Source of the DNA: Candidatus Nitrosocosmicus franklandus
GTDB lineage: Archaea; Thermoproteota; Nitrososphaeria; Nitrososphaerales; Nitrososphaeraceae
Direction of reading: 5' to 3'
Assembly: GCF_900696045.1 (NCBI RefSeq)
Contig: NZ_LR216287.1
Span: 1,240,001 to 1,304,000, forward strand
Length of the DNA: 64,000 nucleotides
Part shown: positions 27,920 through 35,922 of the stretch, piece after piece
Layout: the number at the start of each line of letters is the position of its first letter
Position numbering within the stretch: position 1 is the stretch's first letter
Made by a program: the position numbers and the translations under genes
The notes under the pieces: generated by a model
What the model saw: the letters and a program-made list of their open reading frames with translations, nothing else
The model's database searches: none
What the model was told of the DNA's origin: nothing

Positions 27920-28747
27920 ATGCCTTTCTCAATTGACGACATCATATCTGCACAAAAGGAATTGGACAAGTTTAGATCAAAGATGTATACACACAAGAAC
28001 TCAAGTGATCATGAGAGATTTATTTTTCCTTTTCTATGCGGATCATATTTTACCTATAGAAAAATAGATGTAAAAAGAGTGGTCTCTATTGCTAAATCTG
28101 TATCTAAAGATCCATCTTATTTGGATATCGGATGTGGTTATGGCGATTTTTTAGAAAAAGTAAGACAATATTTACCTAAAGCAGAAGGAATGGAAAAAAA
28201 TGTCGAAATGTTTTTCAAATTAGGAAGATACAAACCAGATTATATCAAAATCGGTGATGCATATAATGAAATAGAAAAAAAATATGACGTAATATTTGTT
28301 GGATGGATGGAACCAGGTGTTGATTATAGAGACAAAATTGCTGAAAAAACGGATATAATAATTACAACATTCGATAAGGGAGGACAGTGTGGAATAAATG
28401 GTGGATGCGAATTTGAAGGTTTTGGTTATGATAAAGTGGCAAGCTGGGTAACTCCATCATGGATAGATGTGAATACAGAACTAATGAATAAATACTATTC
28501 AAAAATATCAGACGATATCATTAAATCTCTAAGCGAATTACGTGGAGCACATAATCTGTGGTATGTTTATTCCAAACCAAAATACAAGGAAAAGATAAAA
28601 GAAGAATTAAGAAAAATAGAAACAGATAATCATGCTAATCCGCCGTACAAGCATGAAAAAATCCTCGATGAATGCGGATTTAAAATTGGCGAAATACTCC
28701 CGGCATGGCCATCAGTAGAATTATGGAAGATAAAATTTGAAGAATGA
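27920..28747 (+). CDS. SAM-dependent methyltransferase-like protein, tandem copy 1
   Basis: A 275-residue protein with class I methyltransferase features: motif I YLDIGCGYGDFLE (about residue 70), an acidic end of strand 2 (AEGMEKNVEMF), and VIFVGWMEPG as motif IV. The lack of strand-order evidence leaves the substrate open. A Cys/Gly-rich loop GGQCGINGGCEFEGFG is distinctive and could bind a metal. Residues ~30-231 are encoded by a 607-bp segment identical to the next gene. The N-terminal 30 and C-terminal ~44 residues differ but remain alignable. The stop overlaps the start of copy 2 (ATGA), so they are cotranslated. Confidence 0.7.
   Translation: MPFSIDDIISAQKELDKFRSKMYTHKNSSDHERFIFPFLCGSYFTYRKIDVKRVVSIAKSVSKDPSYLDIGCGYGDFLEKVRQYLPKAEGMEKNVEMFFKLGRYKPDYIKIGDAYNEIEKKYDVIFVGWMEPGVDYRDKIAEKTDIIITTFDKGGQCGINGGCEFEGFGYDKVASWVTPSWIDVNTELMNKYYSKISDDIIKSLSELRGAHNLWYVYSKPKYKEKIKEELRKIETDNHANPPYKHEKILDECGFKIGEILPAWPSVELWKIKFEE
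28008..28614 (+). repeat. 607-bp exact direct repeat, copy 1
   Basis: Matches 28823-29429 at a fixed offset of 815 bp, with the first mismatches at 28007 and 28615. Inside, I see no difference, including at third codon positions. Confidence 0.92.
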
Positions 28748-29568
28748 TGCCGCCCCGATTTGAGGATTTAAGCTTCGCATATGAAGCATTAAAACAATTT
28801 AGAAAATACTCATTTTCGGTGCATCATGAGAGATTTATTTTTCCTTTTCTATGCGGATCATATTTTACCTATAGAAAAATAGATGTAAAAAGAGTGGTCT
28901 CTATTGCTAAATCTGTATCTAAAGATCCATCTTATTTGGATATCGGATGTGGTTATGGCGATTTTTTAGAAAAAGTAAGACAATATTTACCTAAAGCAGA
29001 AGGAATGGAAAAAAATGTCGAAATGTTTTTCAAATTAGGAAGATACAAACCAGATTATATCAAAATCGGTGATGCATATAATGAAATAGAAAAAAAATAT
29101 GACGTAATATTTGTTGGATGGATGGAACCAGGTGTTGATTATAGAGACAAAATTGCTGAAAAAACGGATATAATAATTACAACATTCGATAAGGGAGGAC
29201 AGTGTGGAATAAATGGTGGATGCGAATTTGAAGGTTTTGGTTATGATAAAGTGGCAAGCTGGGTAACTCCATCATGGATAGATGTGAATACAGAACTAAT
29301 GAATAAATACTATTCAAAAATATCAGACGATATCATTAAATCTCTAAGCGAATTACGTGGAGCACATAATCTGTGGTATGTTTATTCCAAACCAAAATAC
29401 AAGGAAAAGATAAAAGAAGAATTAAGAAACTGCTCGGTCAATGAAAATAATGAAATTGAAAGATACGAATTTGAACACGTATTGGATGAAGTGGGATATA
29501 GATATCTAGAGAAAATCAAGATTGGAAATAAGATACATCTATTATGGGACATCATCTATAATGAATAA
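28744..29568 (+). CDS. SAM-dependent methyltransferase-like protein, tandem copy 2
   Basis: 274 residues, same core as copy 1 (motif I YLDIGCGYGDFLE, loop GGQCGINGGCEFEGFG). Unlike the core, the N-terminus (MMPPRFEDLSFAYEALKQF) and C-terminus (YEFEHVLDEVGYRYLEKIK) are diverged from those of copy 1. This patchwork indicates homogenisation of old paralogues by gene conversion rather than a fresh duplication. The ATGA overlap with copy 1 suggests a two-protein complex. The nuclease gene starts 38 bp downstream. Confidence 0.7.
   Translation: MMPPRFEDLSFAYEALKQFRKYSFSVHHERFIFPFLCGSYFTYRKIDVKRVVSIAKSVSKDPSYLDIGCGYGDFLEKVRQYLPKAEGMEKNVEMFFKLGRYKPDYIKIGDAYNEIEKKYDVIFVGWMEPGVDYRDKIAEKTDIIITTFDKGGQCGINGGCEFEGFGYDKVASWVTPSWIDVNTELMNKYYSKISDDIIKSLSELRGAHNLWYVYSKPKYKEKIKEELRNCSVNENNEIERYEFEHVLDEVGYRYLEKIKIGNKIHLLWDIIYNE
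28823..29429 (+). repeat. 607-bp exact direct repeat, copy 2
   Basis: Partner of 28008-28614, same orientation. 208 bp of non-identical DNA lie between the two copies. Confidence 0.92.
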
Positions 29569-29606
29569 AGTTTCAAAAAGACTAATATGATAAATAACTT
29601 AAGTAA

Positions 29607-30875
29607 TTGTTATTGAAAGTAACAACATTAGGAGCTGCCAGAGAAGTTGGGAGATCCGCATTTCTTGTAAATTCGAATAATACGAATATTCTATTAGATT
29701 ACGGAGTTCTCTTAAAGAAAGAACCTCTATTTCCTATAAAGGTAAATCCGAATGAAATCGATGCAGTAGTGATAACTCATGCACACTTGGATCATTCTGG
29801 ATGTGTTCCATCACTTTTTCTGGACGAGAACACAAACCTAGAGGCTTTAGCTACAATGCCCACGTTTGAACTTTCGCAGCTACTGATACAAGACATGATA
29901 AAGATATCTGGATTCTATCTACCGTTTCAATATCATGACATGATGAACATGCTAAATCATGCCAGACACATAGATTATAGAAGCAGTTACAAGATTAGAG
30001 ACACAAGTATTACTTTCCACGAATCTGGACATGTAATAGGTGGATCTACAGTTATTGTCGAAAATGATGGAAAGAGATTATTTTACACAGGAGATATGAA
30101 TACTCGAGGTTCTAAGGTGCTAAGACCGGCAGATTTGGATATAGGCGAAATAGATATGTTAATTATAGAAAGCACCTACTCACAGGCAGAGCAAGTTCCC
30201 AGAGAGCAATCAGAAAGGGAATTGGTAAAGTATGCAAAAGAAGTTGTTGAAAGAAACGGTGTTTTCTTCATACCAGCATTTTCTGTAGAAAGAGCTCAAG
30301 AAATAGCATGCGTTCTTAAGACCTATAATTTTCCATACAAGATTGCCATGGATGGAATGGCGCTAAAGACCAACGATATAATGCTCAGGTATCCAAAGTA
30401 TTTACGTGATTCAAAGATGTTTAGGAGTTCGATCGAAGAAGTAGAAAGAATAACAAGTTGGCATAGACGAAAAAGAGTAGTCAAAGAACCGGGAGTGATA
30501 ATTTCGCCTGCAGGTATGTTAGTTGGTGGGACTGCAGTTTTCTATATAGAAGAGATTTGCAAAAGTCAATACAATGGAATTGCTTTGGTTTCGTATCAGG
30601 GTGAGGGAACTCCTGGAAGATCTTTACTAGATAATAGACAAGTAACTTACAATGGCAGAACAATAAAATGTCTTGCTGAGGTAAATAGATTTGACTTTTC
30701 AGGACATAATAGTAGAACAGAGTTATTTGAAATTCTAGATAAGGTGAAAGGAAATCCTCAAGTGTTAACAGTTCATGGTGATAATTTGTCATGTACCAAG
30801 TTTGCTGAAGAAATTGTTGAAAAATATGGTTACAAAGCTCATGCCCCAGAAGCTGGTGAAATAATCACGGTATAG
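29607..30875 (+). CDS. Beta-CASP metallo-beta-lactamase nuclease (archaeal CPSF-like)
   Basis: A 422-residue RNA nuclease-like protein. MBL motifs: THAHLDHSG (HxHxDH, motif 2), SGHVIGGST (motif 3 His) and FYTGDMN (motif 4 Asp). Beta-CASP motifs: IIESTYSQ, FFIPAFSVERAQE, SPAGMLVGG and a final VHGDNLSC. It lacks N-terminal KH domains, so it is aCPSF2-like rather than the KH-bearing aCPSF1 that terminates transcription. It could process RNA 5' or 3' ends. It begins at TTG (29607; TTG at 29613 is possible) and is followed 24 bp later by the OGG gene. Confidence 0.87.
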   Translation: MLLKVTTLGAAREVGRSAFLVNSNNTNILLDYGVLLKKEPLFPIKVNPNEIDAVVITHAHLDHSGCVPSLFLDENTNLEALATMPTFELSQLLIQDMIKISGFYLPFQYHDMMNMLNHARHIDYRSSYKIRDTSITFHESGHVIGGSTVIVENDGKRLFYTGDMNTRGSKVLRPADLDIGEIDMLIIESTYSQAEQVPREQSERELVKYAKEVVERNGVFFIPAFSVERAQEIACVLKTYNFPYKIAMDGMALKTNDIMLRYPKYLRDSKMFRSSIEEVERITSWHRRKRVVKEPGVIISPAGMLVGGTAVFYIEEICKSQYNGIALVSYQGEGTPGRSLLDNRQVTYNGRTIKCLAEVNRFDFSGHNSRTELFEILDKVKGNPQVLTVHGDNLSCTKFAEEIVEKYGYKAHAPEAGEIITV

Positions 30876-30899
30876 TTATAAAATTACGAGTAAAAATAA

Positions 30900-31790
30900 T
30901 TGAATAGTAGTAGAAATATCATAAATGTTCATTCTACCATTAATAGTGGGCAATACTTTCTATGGGAGAAAAGAAATAATTCTTGGTATGGAATATATGA
31001 TGATTCGATTTTAAAGATTACTTTGCACAAACATAGGAATAATTTAGTTTACGAACATGATTCGTTTCCCAGGATAGAAGATTGGCCACAGCATGTATTT
31101 AGACTTGACGACAAATACGATGAGATAATTAATGAAATTTCCAAAAAAGATAGAATAATTGAAAAAATCACTAAAGAACACTTTGGATTACGTATCATGA
31201 GACAAAAACCAATTCAATGTATTATATCATTTCTATGTTCAAGTAATAACAATATTCCAAGGATTCGTTTGATCTTACGAAATCTTTCTAGAAAGTTTGG
31301 AAAGAGGATAGAATGGGACGGCAATACGTTCTATTCATTCCCCACGTTAAGAACACTATCTACAATTTCACAGTCAGAATTGTTGCATTGTGGATTTGGG
31401 TATAGAGCTGAATATGTCCGAAAAACAGTAATATCGATCATAAATCAAGAAATAGATTTAAAATTCATCAAGGACACAGATTACACAAAGTCCAAACAAG
31501 AAATATTAAAATTAGCTGGAGTAGGTGAAAAGATTGCAGATTGTATTTTATTATTTGCATTTGACAAGCTGGAAGCTTTTCCTATGGATACGTGGATCAT
31601 AAAACATTTTCAAAAAAAATTAGATTATATGAAAACATCAGGTTTGGATTTTAAAATAAATGACAAGATTACTCCAAAGCAGTATAGACTTATTTCAAAA
31701 AAAATTAGAGAACATTATGGCAAATATTCCGGTTATGCTCAACAGTTTCTCTATTATAATATTAGAGAAGAAAATAGTAGAAGATGGTAG
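30900..31790 (+). CDS. 8-oxoguanine DNA glycosylase/AP lyase (OGG1 family)
   Basis: A 296-residue base-excision repair enzyme. The HhH-GPD signature is LKLAGVGEKIADCILLFAFD, with the catalytic Lys inside the hairpin (GEKIADC) and the activating Asp in AFPMDTWIIKHF. The N-terminal beta domain (GQYFLWEKRNNSWYG) matches OGG1-type, not MutY-type, proteins. The segment QCIISFLCSSNNNIPRI is also typical. Start codon TTG at 30900. It probably shares a transcript with the beta-CASP nuclease. Confidence 0.9.
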   Translation: MNSSRNIINVHSTINSGQYFLWEKRNNSWYGIYDDSILKITLHKHRNNLVYEHDSFPRIEDWPQHVFRLDDKYDEIINEISKKDRIIEKITKEHFGLRIMRQKPIQCIISFLCSSNNNIPRIRLILRNLSRKFGKRIEWDGNTFYSFPTLRTLSTISQSELLHCGFGYRAEYVRKTVISIINQEIDLKFIKDTDYTKSKQEILKLAGVGEKIADCILLFAFDKLEAFPMDTWIIKHFQKKLDYMKTSGLDFKINDKITPKQYRLISKKIREHYGKYSGYAQQFLYYNIREENSRRW

Positions 31791-31860
31791 GAATAAATAA
31801 TCATAGTAGTCATAACGACATCTAGCTACTATAAACAGTAACAGAATATTATGTTTACTT

Positions 31861-32655
31861 CTATGTTGACGAATTTTTCTTCCTTTTAGTGGTTGAAGAC
31901 TTTCTTGAATTGGTCGGCGTACTCTTTGTTGATTTAGTGGTTGAAGACTTTCTTGAATTGGTCGGCGTACTCTTTGTTGATTTAGTGGTTGAAGACTTTC
32001 TTGAATTGGTCGGCGTACTCTTTGTTGATTTAGTCAATATGCTTTTTTCAATTCTTGACATCCGTTTTCCCATCTCCTTAATTGCGGCTTGAGTCTGTTT
32101 TAATGATAATGTTTGCTTTTCAATAGATTTGAGACCTTTTTGTACAGGCTGAGATGTCTTGTGTATTTTTTGAATTTCTTTAAACAATTTATCCACATTT
32201 CTATTAAGGGTTTCTAAATTCTTTGTGATCGGAGTCAAATCAATTTCTCTATAATCAGATCTCTTCACAACATCTTTTCTAGTTGTTCTACGGGGTTTTT
32301 CATCATCTAATTCTAAATCTTCATCTTCATCATCTTCATCTTCATCTTCATCTTCATCATCTTCATCTTCATCTAATTCTAAATCTTCATCTTCATCTTC
32401 ATCATCTTCATCTTCATCTAATTCTAAATCTTCATCTTCATCTTCATCTAATTCTAAATCTTCATCTTCATCTTCATCTAATTCTAAATCTTCATCTTTA
32501 GTTTCTTCATCCTTGATTTCTTCGTTTTCACCCGAGTCTAAAGAACCGTCCTCTAAATTTGTAATGCGTTCATCATCATCTTCATCTGCGGCTGTAGTAA
32601 TTATTTTTCCTTTCTTATTTAAAAGAACAGGAAAATATTGAATCTTCAATGACAT
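31861..32655 (-). CDS. Low-complexity protein: acidic repeats, coiled coil, basic repeat tail
   Basis: 264 residues in three parts. Residues ~20-120 are almost entirely Asp/Glu with Leu (DEDEDLELDEDE repeats). Residues ~135-210 form a heptad-like coiled coil (LETLNRNVDKLFKEIQKI and MGKRMSRIEKSIL). The C-terminus has three 16-residue STPTNSRKSSTTKSTK repeats, strongly basic and Ser/Thr-rich like a histone H1 tail. No signal peptide or membrane segment. The acidic and basic ends suggest interaction with DNA, histones or another protein, perhaps as a chaperone or chromatin factor. I do not recognise the family. Confidence 0.6.
   Translation of the reverse strand: MSLKIQYFPVLLNKKGKIITTAADEDDDERITNLEDGSLDSGENEEIKDEETKDEDLELDEDEDEDLELDEDEDEDLELDEDEDDEDEDEDLELDEDEDDEDEDEDEDDEDEDLELDDEKPRRTTRKDVVKRSDYREIDLTPITKNLETLNRNVDKLFKEIQKIHKTSQPVQKGLKSIEKQTLSLKQTQAAIKEMGKRMSRIEKSILTKSTKSTPTNSRKSSTTKSTKSTPTNSRKSSTTKSTKSTPTNSRKSSTTKRKKNSST
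31886..32034 (-). repeat. 48-bp tandem repeat (basic C-terminal tail)
   Basis: Three perfect copies (31888, 31936 and 31984 are equivalent bases) plus the start of a fourth. They encode the STPTNSRKSSTTKSTK repeat. Confidence 0.92.
32304..32500 (-). repeat. 6/12-bp acidic repeat tract
   Basis: Runs of TCATCT/TCTTCA hexamers interrupted by TAATTCTAAATC, encoding (DED)n with LELDE inserts. High slippage potential; length probably varies between strains. Confidence 0.85.
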
Positions 32656-32733
32656 ATCTATATCTATACAGACAAATAAAACGCAAATATTAAAAGTGAT
32701 CTCTACAAATTATTACAAAATAATAAAAAAATA

Positions 32734-34092
32734 CTAGCTAACCTTTGGTTTTAATTCTTGAGTGAAAGTATTGTATATAGACAAAGCCTCTTCTTCGTTT
32801 TTTGCACCTACTATTGTTGCTGCTCCACTTGTAAGAAAGCTTATGAGTAATTGGTTTGAGTTGGATAATGTTAGTCCCAAATTACCTTTTGATTTTAACA
32901 CATATCCATTCGATTTAGCAATTTTCAAAATATGTGACAAATCCACTTGATTTGTAATTTGTGCTGGGGTAACAGTGTAAGTTCTTTTTCCACGATCTCT
33001 TCCACATAATTCTTCCACTAATATTGATGGGATGTTAACATCTTTTTGTTCTGCGTTTTTCCCACATGATGGACATTCATCATGCCTATTCATTTGAATT
33101 TTATCAAACACCAGATCATTAAGGTCTGTATATAGTAGTTTATTTACTAGAGAGGGTTGTTGCCCGACAGCTATTTTTACTGCTTCAGAAACCTGTATTC
33201 CAGATACGAGATATAAAATTGATGGATGTACTCCCTCAGTACTACAGGTTGGCATTTCATCTTCAGATAATTCAGGAAAAACGCATCTAAGACAAGCACT
33301 TTGATTAGGAAGAATAGTTAACACTGAACCAACCATACCGAGAGCTCCAGCATAGATAAAAGGAATACCTAGCTTTAAACAAGCATCATTTAAAGCATAT
33401 CTCGCATCGATACTATCCAAAGCATCAATGACTATATCACAACCCTTGACAATTTTCTCTGCAGTGTATTTTGTAACCGATATTGGAATAGCTTCGAGTT
33501 TGACATCAGGATTCATTTTCTGTAAACGATCCAAAGCAGCTTCAACTTTTACCTTTCCTATATCGGAATCCGTGTACAAATGTTGTCTATGAAGATTAGA
33601 AATTTCTACTACATCCCTATCAACTATTCGAATACTTCCTACGCCCATTCCGACTAATTGAGTCAAAACAGGATTACCTATCCCCCCAGCACCAACAACA
33701 CATATCTTTGTATCTTTGAGTTTCTCCATTCCAACATAGCCAATTTCTTCAAGCATTATTTGTCTTGAGTATCTAAGCATTTCTTGACTGGTTATTTCAG
33801 CTCCTCCTGCAACAGCAGGTAAAATATAAATTGAATCACCATCCTTTAGAGCAGAACTCATTCCTGCATTGTTAAACCGCATGTTTTTTCCATTAATATA
33901 AATATTGATTAACGCTCTGGGCTTTCCGTTAATGTCTATTACCCTACGTTTAAAATCATCTCCCATAATATCAGAGACGATGTTGAAGGCCTCGCCTAAT
34001 GTCGAAGCATCGATAGACATTTTTCTTTCACCTGCCCCTTTATTTAAGACTGATGGGATAACAAATTCAACTGTGGTCAATACATATAACAC
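32734..34092 (-). CDS. MoaD/ThiS-like domain fused to MoeB/ThiF adenylyltransferase
   Basis: 452 residues. Residues ~1-95 form a beta-grasp (ubiquitin-like) MoaD domain ending in the sulfur-carrier pattern LPAVAGGAEI. Residues ~105-350 form the E1-like adenylyltransferase: RYSRQIMLEEIG, the ATP loop VVGAGGIGNPVL, LHRQHLYTDSDIG, a zinc knuckle CLRCVF with a later CPSCG, and the putative catalytic Cys in MPTCSTEGV. The last ~90 residues form an extra domain of unknown type. In most organisms carrier and E1 are separate; here the Gly-Gly is internal, so either cleavage or a cis mechanism is needed. Role: molybdopterin, thiamine or tRNA thiolation; not decidable here. Confidence 0.88.
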   Translation of the reverse strand: MLYVLTTVEFVIPSVLNKGAGERKMSIDASTLGEAFNIVSDIMGDDFKRRVIDINGKPRALINIYINGKNMRFNNAGMSSALKDGDSIYILPAVAGGAEITSQEMLRYSRQIMLEEIGYVGMEKLKDTKICVVGAGGIGNPVLTQLVGMGVGSIRIVDRDVVEISNLHRQHLYTDSDIGKVKVEAALDRLQKMNPDVKLEAIPISVTKYTAEKIVKGCDIVIDALDSIDARYALNDACLKLGIPFIYAGALGMVGSVLTILPNQSACLRCVFPELSEDEMPTCSTEGVHPSILYLVSGIQVSEAVKIAVGQQPSLVNKLLYTDLNDLVFDKIQMNRHDECPSCGKNAEQKDVNIPSILVEELCGRDRGKRTYTVTPAQITNQVDLSHILKIAKSNGYVLKSKGNLGLTLSNSNQLLISFLTSGAATIVGAKNEEEALSIYNTFTQELKPKVS

Positions 34093-34120
34093 CTCAAATT
34101 TTCGATTTATATCCGTTTGT

Positions 34121-35347
34121 TCAATGTATCATTGCTGAGACAAGTCTAATGTCAGGTTTTACAGAGTTAGGAGTAGGAAGCAAATCAATCACAGATTCGG
34201 TTGTTTTTAACCCATTTCCTGTAACATAACAAACTACGCTTTCGTCCTTATTGATTTTATTTTCTTCTATTAGTTTTTTTAGGACGCCAACTGCAACGCC
34301 GCCAGCAGGTTCTGTGAAAATTCCTTCCGACTTTGCAAGCAATAATATCGCATCTTTGATTTCTGCATCGGTAACTTTCTCCCCTAGCCCATTAAATTGT
34401 TTTAAACGCTTTAATACATACAATCCATCACCTGGATCGCCAATTGCTAAGCTTTTTGCCACTGTATCAGGCTTTTCTACAGGTATTACTTCATTAGATC
34501 TATTTTTGTATGCATCGACAATGGGCGCACATCCGTCAGGTTGGGCGGCAATGATTCGTAAATTGGATATATCATGGATCAGTCCAAGATTCATAATTTC
34601 TTCAAACCCTTTACAAATAGCATTTAACATGGCACCGCTTCCTACAGGGATTACCAACACATCAGGAACAGTCCAGTTTAATTGTTCCAATACCTCAAAG
34701 GCAAGTGTTTTAGAACCCTCTACGTAGTAGGGACGCATATTTATATTTACGATTCCATAACCATTGGAGTCTCCGATTACTGAAGCAATTCTATTGGCAT
34801 CGTCATAAGTACCATCAACTGCTACAAATTTACCCCCATAAGATAATGCCTGAGCTATTTTAACGTCCTCTATATCCGAAGGTGCAAAAATATAACAAGG
34901 TAAATTAGCTCTTGCAGCATGGGCCGCAGTTGCAGATGCAAGGTTTCCAGTAGATGCACAGCCTACGGCAGCTAAATTCATTTCTTTAGCCTTTGAGACA
35001 GCTACACCGGCAGGCCTATCCTTGAAAGAAAAAGTTGGATTTACAGAATCATTCTTAATATACAAATTTTTAAATCCACCAAGGATATTGCCCAAGTTAT
35101 CTGCTTTTTGCAAAGGAGTAATTGAACCATTTAAACTCACTATATTTTTTTTGTCTTCTATAGGAAGTATTTCAAAATATCTCCAATAAGTCAAATCTGT
35201 CCGATTTTCAAATGTATGTTTATCGATGCCATTTTCAATTTTATATTGGACATCCAACGGTCCAAAGCAATCCTCACAGATATATAAAAACCTCGGGGAA
35301 TACTCTTTATTACATTCTCTACATCTTAACGCACTTATAATTCCCAT
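34121..35347 (-). CDS. thrC: Threonine synthase
   Basis: A 408-residue PLP enzyme converting O-phosphohomoserine to threonine. An N-terminal zinc-ribbon-like segment (CRECNKEYSP ... CEDCFGPLDV) is typical of archaeal/cyanobacterial forms. The PLP Lys lies in PTFSFKDRPAGVAV, and the phosphate-binding loop is VGCASTGNLASATAA. A C-terminal GIFTEPAGGVAVGVL fits. It lies 28 bp upstream of the MoaD-MoeB gene on the same strand. Confidence 0.93.
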   Translation of the reverse strand: MGIISALRCRECNKEYSPRFLYICEDCFGPLDVQYKIENGIDKHTFENRTDLTYWRYFEILPIEDKKNIVSLNGSITPLQKADNLGNILGGFKNLYIKNDSVNPTFSFKDRPAGVAVSKAKEMNLAAVGCASTGNLASATAAHAARANLPCYIFAPSDIEDVKIAQALSYGGKFVAVDGTYDDANRIASVIGDSNGYGIVNINMRPYYVEGSKTLAFEVLEQLNWTVPDVLVIPVGSGAMLNAICKGFEEIMNLGLIHDISNLRIIAAQPDGCAPIVDAYKNRSNEVIPVEKPDTVAKSLAIGDPGDGLYVLKRLKQFNGLGEKVTDAEIKDAILLLAKSEGIFTEPAGGVAVGVLKKLIEENKINKDESVVCYVTGNGLKTTESVIDLLPTPNSVKPDIRLVSAMIH

Positions 35348-35424
35348 TATTTCTGAATATTAGTTAATAAAATAATAGATAAATCTCTCTAAATAAAATT
35401 TAGTATTACTTAACTAACATTAGT

Positions 35425-35754
35425 CTATACGGCTAATTCATTATGAAAACAAGAGCGATTTCCGGTATGACATACGGGTTTTGCAGAATCAACAAGATAC
35501 AATAGTGCATCAGAATCGCAATCAACTAATATTTTTTCTACTGGTTGGATATTACCTGACTCTTCGCCTTTCATCCATAATCTGTTATGCGAAGTACTCC
35601 AAAAATACGCATTTCCTGTTTCAACGGTTTTAGAGAGAGCTTCTCTATTTGCGTATCCAAGCATCAATATATCCTTCGTTTTTATATCCTGAACTATAAC
35701 AGGAATAATACCATTTCTTTTTTCAAAATTGATTTTATCAATGGATTTTAACAC
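35425..35754 (-). CDS. hisI: Phosphoribosyl-AMP cyclohydrolase
   Basis: A 109-residue enzyme opening the adenine ring in step 3 of histidine synthesis. Zinc/Mg residues are visible in VDCDSDALLYLV and CHTGNRSCF; WSTSHNRLWMKGEESGN is the family core. It is not fused to HisE. Located 77 bp upstream of thrC and apart from other his genes. Confidence 0.96.
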   Translation of the reverse strand: MLKSIDKINFEKRNGIIPVIVQDIKTKDILMLGYANREALSKTVETGNAYFWSTSHNRLWMKGEESGNIQPVEKILVDCDSDALLYLVDSAKPVCHTGNRSCFHNELAV

Positions 35755-35922
35755 CGCAAAGTGATTGAATCTGATTGATATAAAAATCTTAATATAGATT
35801 TAAGAGCGACGGTGGATCTGGATTGTAGAATATAGTACGTTCTTTTGTTTGATATTTCTCGTTAGAAAAGAGTTTCGGTTAAATAGCACAAGATATCAAG
35901 AATAATAAAGATATTACTGCAC

